Shown: positions 17,261-26,198, counted from the stretch's first letter. The stretch: DNA of 64,000 nucleotides from Porphyrobacter sp. GA68 (GCF_022605525.1 NZ_JAKQYJ010000001.1:558001-622000), one strand, 5' to 3'. A program made the numbers and translations. Notes: generated from the letters alone by a model not told the origin.

Positions 17261-17865
17261 CGGACCTGCCCCAGGTAGACCCACGGGCGCTCCTGCCGGT
17301 CCTGGCAGGTCCACCGCGCAATCTCGGACGATTGCTGCAGCGTCAGGTCGATGGCGTCGAGGCCGTGCATCAGCATTTCCTTTGCTTCCGCGTCTATGGC
17401 AAAGCTGTACGTCCGGCCGCCGGCCTGCACTGTCTGCGCTGCCAGATCGATCCTCACCTGCTGGCTGGCAAGCGCCTCCAGCACCGGGCGCGGAAGAGGC
17501 GCGGCAAGTATGCCATTGCGCAGGCAGTTGCTCATGAAGATGGGGGCGATGCTCTCTGCCAGCACCGCGCGGAAACCCCACTCGCCCAGCGCCCACACGG
17601 CGTGTTCCCGGCTCGACCCGCAACCGAAATTGGCTCCTCCCAGCAGAATGGCGGCATGGCGGTGCGCGGGCTGGTTGAGCACGAAATCTGGGTTCGGCGT
17701 CCGGTTGTCCGCATCGCTATACCGCCACGGTGCGAACAGCCCGTCGGCCAGTCCCGTGCGCCCGGTGAAGCGCATTTCGCGGCTTGGAATGATGATGTCA
17801 GTGTCGACATTGTCCTGCAACAATGGTGCAGCGACTGACGCAAGTGGCTGGGGAAAAGGACTCAT
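17257..17865 (-). CDS. LeuD-type isomerase/dehydratase small subunit
   Basis: A 202-residue small subunit of the 3-isopropylmalate dehydratase family: DNVDTDIIIPSREM near the start (the D-x-D-x-I-I-P motif of the swivelling domain) and GGANFGCGSSREHAVWAL. It pairs with the large subunit directly upstream by an ATGA overlap. The N-terminal text from 17865 is typical, and the longer reading to 18063 is not. Its place inside a regulon of CoA transferases and lyases argues for a catabolic hydro-lyase (for example citramalate, dimethylmalate or a similar C5-C6 acid) rather than leucine synthesis. Confidence 0.88.
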   Translation of the reverse strand: MSPFPQPLASVAAPLLQDNVDTDIIIPSREMRFTGRTGLADGLFAPWRYSDADNRTPNPDFVLNQPAHRHAAILLGGANFGCGSSREHAVWALGEWGFRAVLAESIAPIFMSNCLRNGILAAPLPRPVLEALASQQVRIDLAAQTVQAGGRTYSFAIDAEAKEMLMHGLDAIDLTLQQSSEIARWTCQDRQERPWVYLGQVR

Positions 17866-19226
17866 CGCGCCAGTTCCCGCGGGTCCGCAATCACGCCCGC
17901 CACAGCGCTGGCGGCAACAGTCTCCGGGGATGCGATGTGGGTCCGCACACCCAGGCCCTGCCGTCCTTCGAAATTGCGATTGGTACTGCTGATGGTGCGG
18001 CTGCCTTGTGCAAACCCTTCCCCTCCTGCGTAGAAGCAGAGCGAACAACCGCTCATGCGCCATTCGAAACCGGCGGCCTCGAACACTGTGTGAAGTCCTT
18101 CGGCTTCCGCCTGACGTCGGACCTGCGAGGAGCCGGGCACGACGAGCGCCTTACGGATGGATGGGGCGATACGGCGCCCTCGCAGCAAGCGGGCCGCGCG
18201 GCGCAAATCGGTGATGCGCGCGTTGGTGCAGCTTCCGATGAAAGCGGCATCAAGCGGCACACCCGCGATTGGCTGGCCTGCGGCAAGACCAATGTATTCG
18301 TGCGCCCGCGCCGGACCATGCGGGACGACACCGGTGACGGGTACCGCCTGACTGGGCGAAGTGCCCCAGCTCACCATTGGCTCGACTTCGGCGGCGGCAA
18401 AAGTCAGTTCTTCATCGAACAATGCGCCGTGATCGGTGTGGAGAGTGCTCCAGTAAGGCTCCTCGAAGCTGGCGGGCGCGTGACCGCGGCCTGAAAGATA
18501 GGCGAAGGTCTGCTCGTCCGGAGCGATCAGGGCGGTCATGGCCGAAAATTCGGTCGCCATGTTGCACAGCGTCTGGCGCCCTTCCACGTCGAGCGCCGAT
18601 ACCGCGTCGCCCGCGAACTCCACCGCATGCCCGGTGCCGCCACCAGACCCGTGACGGGCAATCAGGGCCAGTGCCATGTCCTTGGCCGTTACTCCCGCCG
18701 CCAGAGCGCCGGTGAACGTGACCCGCATCGTCTTTGGCCGGGACAGCCGCAACGTGCCCGTCACCATCGCATGCTCCGCCTCGGAAGAACCGATGCCCCA
18801 GGCCAGCGCGCCGAATGCTCCTTGCGTGCAGGTGTGGCTGTCAGGCGCCACCAGCGTCAGGCCGGGTAGCACTACCCCCAGTTCCGGTGAGATGACGTGG
18901 ACAATCCCCTGGTCCCGGTCGTTCACGTCGATGAGGTTGATGCCCGCCGCGAGCGCAGCCTCCCTTGTCTGCGTGATGAACCCCTCCCCACCCGGCATCA
19001 GAGTGCCGTCTCCCCGCCCGGGACGAGTGTCGACGATGTGGTCCATGACGGCGAAGACCCGCGCCGGATCACGCACGCTGCGGCCCTGCTCTGCCATGCG
19101 CCGCAACGCCGCGGCGCCGGTTCTTTCGTGCAGGAATACGCGGTCGATCGCGATAATGTCCGCGCCGCCGGGATTGCGGGCGACAATGTGCCGATCCCAT
19201 ATCTTGGCAAACAGGCTCCGCGGCAT
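17862..19226 (-). CDS. LeuC-type isomerase/dehydratase large subunit (4Fe-4S)
   Basis: A 454-residue aconitase-superfamily large subunit. Iron-sulphur ligands are the Cys of IGSCTNARITDLR and the pair in MSGCSLC; the substrate loop is APDSHTCTQGAFGALAWGIG. The length fits LeuC. No leuB or leuA is nearby. Instead it is followed without gaps by the small subunit, an HMG-CoA-lyase-like enzyme and a CoA transferase. The start at 19226 lies 107 bp after the previous stop, the only sizeable gap in this unit; I saw no operator or terminator in that gap. Confidence 0.88.
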   Translation of the reverse strand: MPRSLFAKIWDRHIVARNPGGADIIAIDRVFLHERTGAAALRRMAEQGRSVRDPARVFAVMDHIVDTRPGRGDGTLMPGGEGFITQTREAALAAGINLIDVNDRDQGIVHVISPELGVVLPGLTLVAPDSHTCTQGAFGALAWGIGSSEAEHAMVTGTLRLSRPKTMRVTFTGALAAGVTAKDMALALIARHGSGGGTGHAVEFAGDAVSALDVEGRQTLCNMATEFSAMTALIAPDEQTFAYLSGRGHAPASFEEPYWSTLHTDHGALFDEELTFAAAEVEPMVSWGTSPSQAVPVTGVVPHGPARAHEYIGLAAGQPIAGVPLDAAFIGSCTNARITDLRRAARLLRGRRIAPSIRKALVVPGSSQVRRQAEAEGLHTVFEAAGFEWRMSGCSLCFYAGGEGFAQGSRTISSTNRNFEGRQGLGVRTHIASPETVAASAVAGVIADPRELAR

Positions 19227-19333
19227 CAGCGCCGCGCCCTGTCAGAAAGACCTGCCGCGCGTTTCGGGAGCACGTCCGACGGAGGCCGCAACGACCTGCC
19301 GACAGCACGGAGCGCTGGTACGCGGCTGATCAT

Positions 19334-19879
19334 CTAGCCTCCGAATCCGGATCCGTGCCCGAAGACAACCCGCCGCCCGGCGACTTCGGCTGCTTTCATC
19401 TCCTCGTCCATGCCGCGCCAGTCGCGGGTGACGAACCGTTCCTGGATAGCGGTACGCGTTTCCAGCATCCCATCCCTGATCCAGTGCCAGGTACGGCACC
19501 GGTTCTGCCCATCGTCGGAAATCTGGATTTGTTCATAGAGGTAAAGCGAGGCATCGCCGGTCCGCTGCCAATACAGCATCATCGTTCGATTGTAATCGTC
19601 CAGGGGAACCTCGGCCGCCCATCCCTGGATCAGCTCGTTGTCCCACCAGATGCGACCGTCACGATAAGTGGCAGGGAAGTCCCGAATTTCGTAGCGACCA
19701 TCAGCCCAGCGATAATGGTTCGTCTGGTGGTATGGGTGGTCGCCCCCGTCCGTAATGCGGCACAACAACCGGCTGGCATGCTCGTCGATCTTTTCATTGG
19801 CAGCGTTGAAATAGGTGTACGTGCCGTCCCACACCCCTTCGTGCCGGGCAAGCAGCGGCATGGCCTCGCGGATGTTCAT
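19334..19879 (-). CDS. calycin-like protein, probably DUF3598
   Basis: A 181-residue cytoplasmic protein. The start MNIREAMPLLARHEGVWDGT and the many Trp/Tyr-containing strands (HYRWADGRYEIRDFPATY, GRIWWDNELIQGW, RTWHWIRDGML) look like a lipocalin/calycin fold, and HEGVWDGTY reminds me of DUF3598. Assignment is tentative. The start at 19879 overlaps the alpha/beta hydrolase stop (ATGA), so it is coupled to it. Proteins of this shape often bind a hydrophobic or heterocyclic ligand, but no function can be claimed. Confidence 0.55.
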   Translation of the reverse strand: MNIREAMPLLARHEGVWDGTYTYFNAANEKIDEHASRLLCRITDGGDHPYHQTNHYRWADGRYEIRDFPATYRDGRIWWDNELIQGWAAEVPLDDYNRTMMLYWQRTGDASLYLYEQIQISDDGQNRCRTWHWIRDGMLETRTAIQERFVTRDWRGMDEEMKAAEVAGRRVVFGHGSGFGG

Positions 19880-21216
19880 TGAGTCTCTCCGTTCAGTGTT
19901 TGCAGGTAGTGATGATAGGGGATCGCCGCATCCCCGGCGCGCAACCTGGCACGCGCCCTGCTGGCAATTGCCCCCGGCGCCAGTGCGGCTGGGTCGATCA
20001 AAATGGCGTGATCCTTGTCGGCGGAGTACCACGGCTGAAACAGCGCCTCGGCCCGTGCCGCGCCCCAGGCCCGCAAGAGGTGCGCACCAAACCGGTCAGG
20101 GGTGAGACAAGGATAGAGCTGCGCGGGATCGCCGGGCGGAGCGGGCGGAAACCTAATGCCGCGTACCTCAAGCTGCGCAGCTGCCTCGCGCATGATGCTG
20201 TCGATCGCGCCGAAGGCTTCGGACAGTCCGTGACCCGGCGCATCTATTGCCACCTCGCCCGCGAGCGGTTCAGCCAATTCACTGGCCGGCCGATGGAGCG
20301 CCAGGACTGCCGCGCCGCGCTCGCCGCGCCAATGGATCGTGGTGCCATGTATGCGCAGCCAGCCTTCTCTCTCATCTTCGGCCAGCGGTGGGCACAGCCC
20401 GCTGCCGCCGTGCTTCAGCAGGAATGCAAGGCTGTCTTCCTGATGCTGCGCTGGAGACGCAACCTTGCGCGCGACCCAACCGGCAGGCAAGTCACCCAAT
20501 CGGCCTATGTGCGCTTGCAAGGGATCGCCGGCATAGGCGGTGATGAGTACCGGCGGCACATGGGCGTTGACCGGCGGGATGTCGCGCGGCGCGCGCAGGA
20601 CCGCGCCGTAACCCGCACGGTAGGCATCGCCGGCGTCCAGCATCTCCATCACCGCCTGCTGCACCCGCGCCAGATCGGCATGGGCGCCCGGCAAGCGCGT
20701 CTCGTCCCGCAGGTCGAACCAGGGGAAGAACCAGCTTTGTTCCAGCATCCGGTTCCACAACCAGGCAAGATGCTCCCCATAGGGCGTAGGGCGGAAGGGC
20801 GGCAGGTAGCTGTCCCCGAACAGCGCCAGCTCGTCTGGTGTCCAGACGGCATAACCGCCGATGGCCAGGCAGACGAAGCGGCGGGGGTGCCGCTTGACTG
20901 CGGTCATCAGGATGATGCCGCCCGAATGGAAACCATAGGCCGGGCATTGCCGCACCCCGATCGCGTCGAGAGCTTCCACCAGCGCGTCGGCAAAGTCGGC
21001 GATGTCAGGCTCGCCGGGCAGGGAGTCCGATTGCCCGAACCCCGGCGTATCAGGCGCGATACAAGTGAAATGCCGCCCCCATTGCTCCATGAGGTCTACG
21101 TACTCGGCAGAGGAGCGTGGGCTTTGATGCACCATCAGCAGGGCGGGTCCGCGTCCGCAGCGGCGATAATGAACCCGCCGGCCCGAAGGCAAGGTTAGAA
21201 TGTGCCTAGTTATCAC
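19876..21216 (-). CDS. alpha/beta hydrolase
   Basis: A ~446-residue alpha/beta hydrolase. The oxyanion region is LLMVHQSPRSS, followed by PDTPGFGQSD. The nucleophile elbow reads YGFHSGG, so the residue in the usual G-x-S-x-G centre is His with Ser next to it, a variant seen in a subset of the superfamily. A second hydrolase-like half (VAIDAPGHGLSEA) explains the length. The start is uncertain: the frame is open to 21252, but that would read through the operator; I chose GTG at 21216, which has no clear Shine-Dalgarno and may be leaderless. First gene of a seven-gene leftward unit. Confidence 0.75.
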   Translation of the reverse strand: MITRHILTLPSGRRVHYRRCGRGPALLMVHQSPRSSAEYVDLMEQWGRHFTCIAPDTPGFGQSDSLPGEPDIADFADALVEALDAIGVRQCPAYGFHSGGIILMTAVKRHPRRFVCLAIGGYAVWTPDELALFGDSYLPPFRPTPYGEHLAWLWNRMLEQSWFFPWFDLRDETRLPGAHADLARVQQAVMEMLDAGDAYRAGYGAVLRAPRDIPPVNAHVPPVLITAYAGDPLQAHIGRLGDLPAGWVARKVASPAQHQEDSLAFLLKHGGSGLCPPLAEDEREGWLRIHGTTIHWRGERGAAVLALHRPASELAEPLAGEVAIDAPGHGLSEAFGAIDSIMREAAAQLEVRGIRFPPAPPGDPAQLYPCLTPDRFGAHLLRAWGAARAEALFQPWYSADKDHAILIDPAALAPGAIASRARARLRAGDAAIPYHHYLQTLNGETQ

Positions 21217-21223
21217 ACCGGCC

Positions 21224-21241
21224 AATTTGTCCGGACAAATT
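21224..21241. promoter_or_regulatory. operator (site 2), perfect 18-bp palindrome
   Basis: AATTTGTCCGGACAAATT is fully symmetric over 18 bp with the core TTGTCCGGACAA at 21227-21238. It lies between the divergent hydrolase and isochorismatase units and is the most symmetric copy in the window. Confidence 0.85.
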
Positions 21242-21297
21242 CTTCTCGACAAGCCCTTTCTCGCTTTTATGGTAGATACCAGAAAGGAGGGCAGTAA

Positions 21298-21981
21298 TTG
21301 GCGGAACCGGTCGGCACGCGGATGGTGGAGGACGGGCGCACCGCCCGGCAGATCTTCGACGAAGTCATGGCGAACCCTGCGCGGCGAAAGTTCGGCTTTG
21401 GCGAACGGCTGGCGGTGGTGAATGTCGATCTGCAGCAGGCGTATACGCGGCTGGATCTGTTCCGCACGGCCTATGAAAGCGATCCCCGCCAGATCGAATA
21501 CATCAACCGCATCAGTTCAATGGCCCGCCGGTGCGGAATGCCGGTCATCTGGAGCCGCGTTGCCTATATGGACAACAGCGGCGACGCCGGGGTCTGGGGA
21601 ACGCGGACCGATACGGAGGACTCGCTCCAGAACATCAAATACGGATCAGAACGGCACGCATTCGACCCGCGCTGCGACATCCTGCCCGAAGACCTGCAAT
21701 TCACCAAGCGGATGCCAAGCGCATTCTTCGAAACACCGCTCGCAAGCTATCTGGTCTGGCACAAGGTCGACACAGTGGTGGTGACGGGCGGATCGACCAG
21801 CGGTTGCGTGCGAGCGACGGCAGTGGATGCGCTCAGCCATGGTTACAGGGTGATCGTGCCGATCGAGACATGCGCTGACAAGCATGAAAGCTATCACTTC
21901 GCCAACCTGACCGACCTGCAACTGAAATACGCCGATGTGGAGCCGGCGGAGGCGGTTGCCCGGTGGCTGGAGAACCGGTGA
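21298..21981 (+). CDS. isochorismatase-family cysteine hydrolase
   Basis: A 227-residue enzyme of the isochorismatase/N-carbamoylsarcosine amidohydrolase family, which cleaves C-N bonds of amides or carbamoyl groups through an Asp-Lys-Cys triad: Asp in VVNVDLQQAYT, Lys in FTKRMPSAFFETPL, Cys in VTGGSTSGCVRATAVDA. It begins with TTG at 21298; AGGAGG ends 7 nt before it, and no ATG or GTG fits better. It opens a four-gene unit with two PuuE-like hydrolases and an aldehyde dehydrogenase under operator site 2. The substrate is likely an amide formed during breakdown of the regulon's compound. Confidence 0.88.
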   Translation: MAEPVGTRMVEDGRTARQIFDEVMANPARRKFGFGERLAVVNVDLQQAYTRLDLFRTAYESDPRQIEYINRISSMARRCGMPVIWSRVAYMDNSGDAGVWGTRTDTEDSLQNIKYGSERHAFDPRCDILPEDLQFTKRMPSAFFETPLASYLVWHKVDTVVVTGGSTSGCVRATAVDALSHGYRVIVPIETCADKHESYHFANLTDLQLKYADVEPAEAVARWLENR

Positions 21982-22934
21982 TGCGCGAGAGCAGTCCCGA
22001 CCCCCTACTTTATGATTATCATCCCTACCACAGGCGTCCGCCGCTGGTTTGGCCGGATGGAAAAGCGGTCGCCGTATGGGTCGCGCCCAACCTTGAATAT
22101 TACGAGATCGACCCTCCACCTCATCCCATGCGGAAAGCCTGGACGCGTCCGGCGCCCGATGTCGTCGGCTATGCCCACCGCGATCATGCCAATCGCGTGT
22201 CTCACTGGCGGATGGCGGACGTGATGACGGCGCACGGCTTTCCCGGGTCGGTCAGCCTGTCTGTTGCCCTGTGTCAGCACCACCCGCAAGTCGTGGCCGA
22301 CGCGCAGGCGCGTGGCTGGGAGTTTTTCAGTCACGGCATCTACAACACCCGCTACGCTTATGACATGGACGAGGCGCAGGAGCGGGCGATCATCGAGGAT
22401 TCGATCCGCACCGTTCAGGACGCGACCGGGCAGCGTATCCGGGGCTGGCTGGCGCCCGCGCTGACGCACACGCCGCGCACGCTCGACCTTCTCGCCGAGT
22501 ACGGGTTCGATTACACCTGCGACCTTTACCACGACGATCAGGTGCAGGAGGTGAAGGTCGCGCGCGGCAGGCTGGCATCCATTCCGTACAGCCTGGAGGT
22601 GAACGACCACTACGGCTTCTTCGTCTATAACATGAGCGGCCGTGAATACGCCGACACGCTGATCCGCCAGTTCGAACGGTTGGCCGCGGAAGGGCAGAGG
22701 TCTGGTACGGTGATGTGCATTCCCCTGCACGCCTATCTGATAGGACAGCCGCACCGGATCGGCCCATTCGAAGAGGCTCTGGCTCACATCGCCGCGGATG
22801 GACGGGCATGGCTGGCGACTGCCGGTGAGATCGTGGACTGCTGGCGCAGGCAGCAGGAGCCTTCGCGTGAGCAGGTCGCCCCGACCAAAATTGAGGGTGC
22901 GGAGCCCCGGCTGCCTGGGATGCTCGGCCGATGA
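21981..22934 (+). CDS. polysaccharide deacetylase-family hydrolase (PuuE-like), copy 1
   Basis: A 317-residue NodB-fold protein without signal peptide. It has the NLEYYEID strand end, the FFSHGIYNTRY His motif, and IRGWLAPALTHTPRTLDLLAEYG, features of the PuuE allantoinase branch rather than of secreted sugar deacetylases. PuuE-type enzymes hydrolyse cyclic amide or imide C-N bonds. The start at 21981 overlaps the preceding stop as TGATG; the frame is open to 21963. It is one of three paralogues in the island and lies directly before the second copy. Which ring or amide it opens is not known. Confidence 0.82.
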   Translation: MRESSPDPLLYDYHPYHRRPPLVWPDGKAVAVWVAPNLEYYEIDPPPHPMRKAWTRPAPDVVGYAHRDHANRVSHWRMADVMTAHGFPGSVSLSVALCQHHPQVVADAQARGWEFFSHGIYNTRYAYDMDEAQERAIIEDSIRTVQDATGQRIRGWLAPALTHTPRTLDLLAEYGFDYTCDLYHDDQVQEVKVARGRLASIPYSLEVNDHYGFFVYNMSGREYADTLIRQFERLAAEGQRSGTVMCIPLHAYLIGQPHRIGPFEEALAHIAADGRAWLATAGEIVDCWRRQQEPSREQVAPTKIEGAEPRLPGMLGR

Positions 22935-23869
22935 GCCTTGATCCCGGCTATCTCGATTATCCGGGCCGCCGCGAGGGCTACGACCACGATCTTTACCGCT
23001 GGTCCGACCTTCATCAGCGCACCCCGGTGCGGTGGCCGCAAGGTTCGGTGGCGATCTGGTTGTGCGTCAGCCTTGAATGGTTTCCGATCACGCCGGCGGA
23101 CAAGCCGTTCCGTGCGCCGGGGCATATGGCAACTCCATATCCGGATTTGCGCCATTACACTGCGCGCGATTACGGCAATCGGGTGGGTGTCTGGCGTTTC
23201 CTTGACGCTTTCGAGCGCGTGGGCGTACGCGCCAGCTTCGCCGTCAACGCGGCCGTGGCGGAACGCTATCCCGAGATCATTTCGGCAGTCGCCGCAGGCG
23301 GTCACGAAATCATCGCCCATTCCACCGACATGAACGGCACGATCGATTCCACTTTGGCGGAACCGGAGGAAAGGGCACTCATCGCCGGCGCGCTCACCAG
23401 GATAGAAGCGGCAACAGGCAAGCGTCCGCAGGGCTGGCTATCCATCGCCCGCTCGCAAAGCTGGCGCACGCCCGATATCCTGCGGGAACAGGGCGTCACT
23501 TACTGCTGCGACTGGGTAAATGACGAACTGCCCTACCGCTTCAGCAATGGCCTGATCAATCTGCCGCTCAACCACGAACTGTCGGACCGGCAGATCATCG
23601 CCACCCAGCAGCAGTCCGCCGAAAGCTGGCGGCAAAGTCTTGGCGACGCTTTCGACTGGCTTGCACGTGAAGCGCAACGCGAGGGTGGCGGACGCATGCT
23701 GCCAATCCACCTGACACCTTACATCTCCGCGCTGCCTTACCGGATCGCCGCGGTTGAAGGATTGCTCGCCGATCTCGCCGGAAGGGCCGAAGCATGGTTT
23801 GCGACCGGCGAGGAGATCGTGCGCTGCTGGGCTGCGCAAAATCCTGCGGAAGGCGCGGCCGGATCATGA
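22931..23869 (+). CDS. polysaccharide deacetylase-family hydrolase (PuuE-like), copy 2
   Basis: A 312-residue paralogue of the preceding gene, coupled by ATGA. It keeps VAIWLCVSLEWFPI, RYPEIISAVAAGGHEIIAHS and PQGWLSIARSQSWRTPDILR. The His motif is present as IIAHSTDMN. Sequence outside these motifs differs strongly from copies 1 and 3, so the three are not recent duplicates and probably act on different intermediates or form a mixed oligomer. No signal peptide; cytoplasmic. The ALDH gene follows with another ATGA overlap. Confidence 0.82.
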   Translation: MSLDPGYLDYPGRREGYDHDLYRWSDLHQRTPVRWPQGSVAIWLCVSLEWFPITPADKPFRAPGHMATPYPDLRHYTARDYGNRVGVWRFLDAFERVGVRASFAVNAAVAERYPEIISAVAAGGHEIIAHSTDMNGTIDSTLAEPEERALIAGALTRIEAATGKRPQGWLSIARSQSWRTPDILREQGVTYCCDWVNDELPYRFSNGLINLPLNHELSDRQIIATQQQSAESWRQSLGDAFDWLAREAQREGGGRMLPIHLTPYISALPYRIAAVEGLLADLAGRAEAWFATGEEIVRCWAAQNPAEGAAGS

Positions 23870-25263
23870 AGGCCGTCAATCCCCGCACCGGGAAAGCGGA
23901 CTACGATTTTGATGCGACCCCTCCCGAAGAAGTTGCGGCGACTGCGCGGGCCTTGCGCATCCGCCAGCCGGAATGGGAAGCGCGTGGCCCAGACGGACGG
24001 GCGGAGGTGCTGCGCGCCTTCGCAGCGGAGGTAGACCGCCGCGCCGACGCCATCACCCAGGCACTCGACCTGGATACCGGCCGCACGGCCATCGCCCGGA
24101 TGGAAGTAGAGACATTGCAGCGAACGCTGCACCGCTGGGCTGCGCGCGCTCCGCAGCTGCTGGACGGATTGCCCCGCAATCCGGCGCCGTCACTCACTCC
24201 CGCCATCACCATCACGCCGCGCTGGTCCGCTTACCCGCTGTTCGGCGCCATCGCGCCTTGGAACTTCCCGGTTATCCTCAGCCACATCGACGCCGTTCCC
24301 GCCCTGGCCGCGGGATGTGCGGCGCTGGTCAAGCCGTCGGAGGTGACGCCGCGGTTTTGTGCGCCCTTGCGTGAGGCGCTGAACGCAGTGCCGTCGCTGC
24401 CGCTCGCCTATGTGTTGGGTGGACCCGAGACGGGGCAGGCACTGGTGGAGCAGGTCGACTACATCTGCTTCACCGGGTCCACCGCTACCGGCCGCAAGGT
24501 TGCGCAAGCCGCAGCGCGGCGGCTGATCCCCGCCAACCTGGAACTGGGCGGCAAGGACGCGCTGATCGTCACGGCCAGCGCCGACCCGCTCGCTGCGGCA
24601 CGGATCGCGCTGCGCGCGTCGGTCGTCGCCACCGGCCAGGCCTGCCAGTCCATCGAGCGCATCTACGTGGCGCGGCAGATCGAGGATGGGTTCCTTGCCG
24701 CTCTCGTGCAGCTTGCCGAGCAGACCTTGCTGGCACCGGAAGGGGGTCCGCTTGGCCCGTTCATCTTCCCGCCCCAGGCGGCCAAGGTGCAGGCGCAGAT
24801 CGACGAAGCCATAGCGCGGGGCGCGCAGGTTTTGACCGGCGGCAAGGTCGTGCAGCTTGGCGGGGGTGCTTACCTGCGTCCCACGGTGATAACCGGAGTT
24901 AGCCCGGACATGGCGGTGATGCGTGAGGAAACCTTTGGGCCCGTCCTGCCCGTCACCGCGTATGCCGACGTGGATCAGGCAATCGCGCTTGCGAACGCCG
25001 GCGAATACGGCCTGGCGGCGGCAGTGATAGCCGGAGACGCGGAAGAGGCGGCGCGCATTGGCGAGCGGCTGGACGCTGGCGCGGTGTCGCTGATGGACGC
25101 AGGCCTGACCACCTATGTCGGTGACGCGGCAAACCACTCTCGCCGGGCCTCGGGACTTGGCCCCAGCCGCATGGGAGATGAAGGCCTTCTGCGGTTCATG
25201 CGACGACAGGCGCTGATCCGGCAGGATGGGGCTGCCCTCCCACTCGCGGCCTATTCACAATAG
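23866..25263 (+). CDS. aldehyde dehydrogenase family protein
   Basis: A 465-residue NAD(P)-dependent aldehyde dehydrogenase. The catalytic Glu is in NLELGGKDAL and the nucleophilic Cys in VATGQACQSIERI; FTGSTATGRKVAQAA is the nucleotide loop and EETFGPVLPV the C-terminal motif. The start is the ATG at 23866, overlapping the deacetylase stop. It ends the operator-2 rightward unit and would oxidise an aldehyde to a carboxylate for CoA activation. The substrate is unknown. It converges with the OmpA-family gene with 59 bp between. Confidence 0.9.
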   Translation: MKAVNPRTGKADYDFDATPPEEVAATARALRIRQPEWEARGPDGRAEVLRAFAAEVDRRADAITQALDLDTGRTAIARMEVETLQRTLHRWAARAPQLLDGLPRNPAPSLTPAITITPRWSAYPLFGAIAPWNFPVILSHIDAVPALAAGCAALVKPSEVTPRFCAPLREALNAVPSLPLAYVLGGPETGQALVEQVDYICFTGSTATGRKVAQAAARRLIPANLELGGKDALIVTASADPLAAARIALRASVVATGQACQSIERIYVARQIEDGFLAALVQLAEQTLLAPEGGPLGPFIFPPQAAKVQAQIDEAIARGAQVLTGGKVVQLGGGAYLRPTVITGVSPDMAVMREETFGPVLPVTAYADVDQAIALANAGEYGLAAAVIAGDAEEAARIGERLDAGAVSLMDAGLTTYVGDAANHSRRASGLGPSRMGDEGLLRFMRRQALIRQDGAALPLAAYSQ

Positions 25264-25322
25264 CGCATCATCTTTAAGCCGGCCTGACCCGCAAGCCTGA
25301 CGCCTAAAGCAGCGATCCGTCC

Positions 25323-26198
25323 CTACATGCCGTCAACGCTCTTGCTGACCAGAATGTTCACGGCGACCCGCCGGTTCTGGGCCTTGCCTTCTTCGGTGGA
25401 ATTGTCAGCCAGCGGGTCTGCTTCGGCCATGCCCGTCGGGGTCAGCATCCGGTAAGGCTTCCACCCGCACTGCTGCTGCAGGTGGTTCACAACGCGGCTT
25501 GCGCGCTTTTCGCTCAGCTCCTGATTGTAGTCCTCGTCACCTACTGAATCCGTGTAGCCGACGACCAGCAGAAGGGAGTTCTCCATCGCTTCGGCCCGCT
25601 GTGCCGCGGCGCAAAGAGCACCCTTGTCCTGTTCCGACAGGTTCCACTTGGCCGTGTCGAAGTTGACGTTCGTTGTGCCCTTGAGATTGTACTTGTCGAT
25701 GTCGCCCAAGCGGCCACGCAAGGCTTCGGTTGCTGCGGTCTGCTCGGCAAATCCCTGCTCCGTTCCGGTGCGGATCATCGAGGCAGTGCGCAAATCCCTG
25801 GTCTTGAGCGCGATCTGGCTCGCCACCAGCCCGCCTTCCCACTCCAGGGTGTCGATCGTGACCGGCAAACCGTTCAGAAGCTGCTCCGCCGCAAGCTGTT
25901 CACGGTGGAGGCCGAGGAACCCACCGCTCGACCGGATGCGCGTCTCCCCGGTGAGGGTAACGGCCGTACGCGAGCCATCTGCCAGCACCACCTGCACCTG
26001 ATCGGCGCGGCGGGCGGAAATGATACCCTGAAGCTGCGGACCTTTGCTCATTTGCGACAGGTCGGGCAGCGTGCCGGTCACGGTGATCGGATCAGCTCCC
26101 CCGGGCGGTGTCCAGTCCTGCGCGGCCACCCCGCCTGTCAGCGGCAGCGCCAGCATCGCCGCCAGAACGAGGGTCGGCTTCCTGGGTACGTTCGTCAT
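25323..26198 (-). CDS. OmpA-family outer-membrane/periplasmic protein
   Basis: A 291-residue protein with a signal peptide (PRKPTLVLAAMLALPLTGGVAAQ) and a C-terminal OmpA peptidoglycan-binding domain from about residue 185: VNFDTAKWNLSEQDK, VVGYTDSVGDEDYNQELSEKRA and GMAEADPLADN. The region before it (TVTGTLPDLSQM to SQIALKTRDLR) is a beta-rich domain with no assigned role. The start at 26198 is backed by GGAG 8 nt upstream; the longer reading to 26468 is not. It lies inside the catabolic island but has no operator in front of it, so it may be an older core gene enclosed by the island. Confidence 0.85.
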   Translation of the reverse strand: MTNVPRKPTLVLAAMLALPLTGGVAAQDWTPPGGADPITVTGTLPDLSQMSKGPQLQGIISARRADQVQVVLADGSRTAVTLTGETRIRSSGGFLGLHREQLAAEQLLNGLPVTIDTLEWEGGLVASQIALKTRDLRTASMIRTGTEQGFAEQTAATEALRGRLGDIDKYNLKGTTNVNFDTAKWNLSEQDKGALCAAAQRAEAMENSLLLVVGYTDSVGDEDYNQELSEKRASRVVNHLQQQCGWKPYRMLTPTGMAEADPLADNSTEEGKAQNRRVAVNILVSKSVDGM

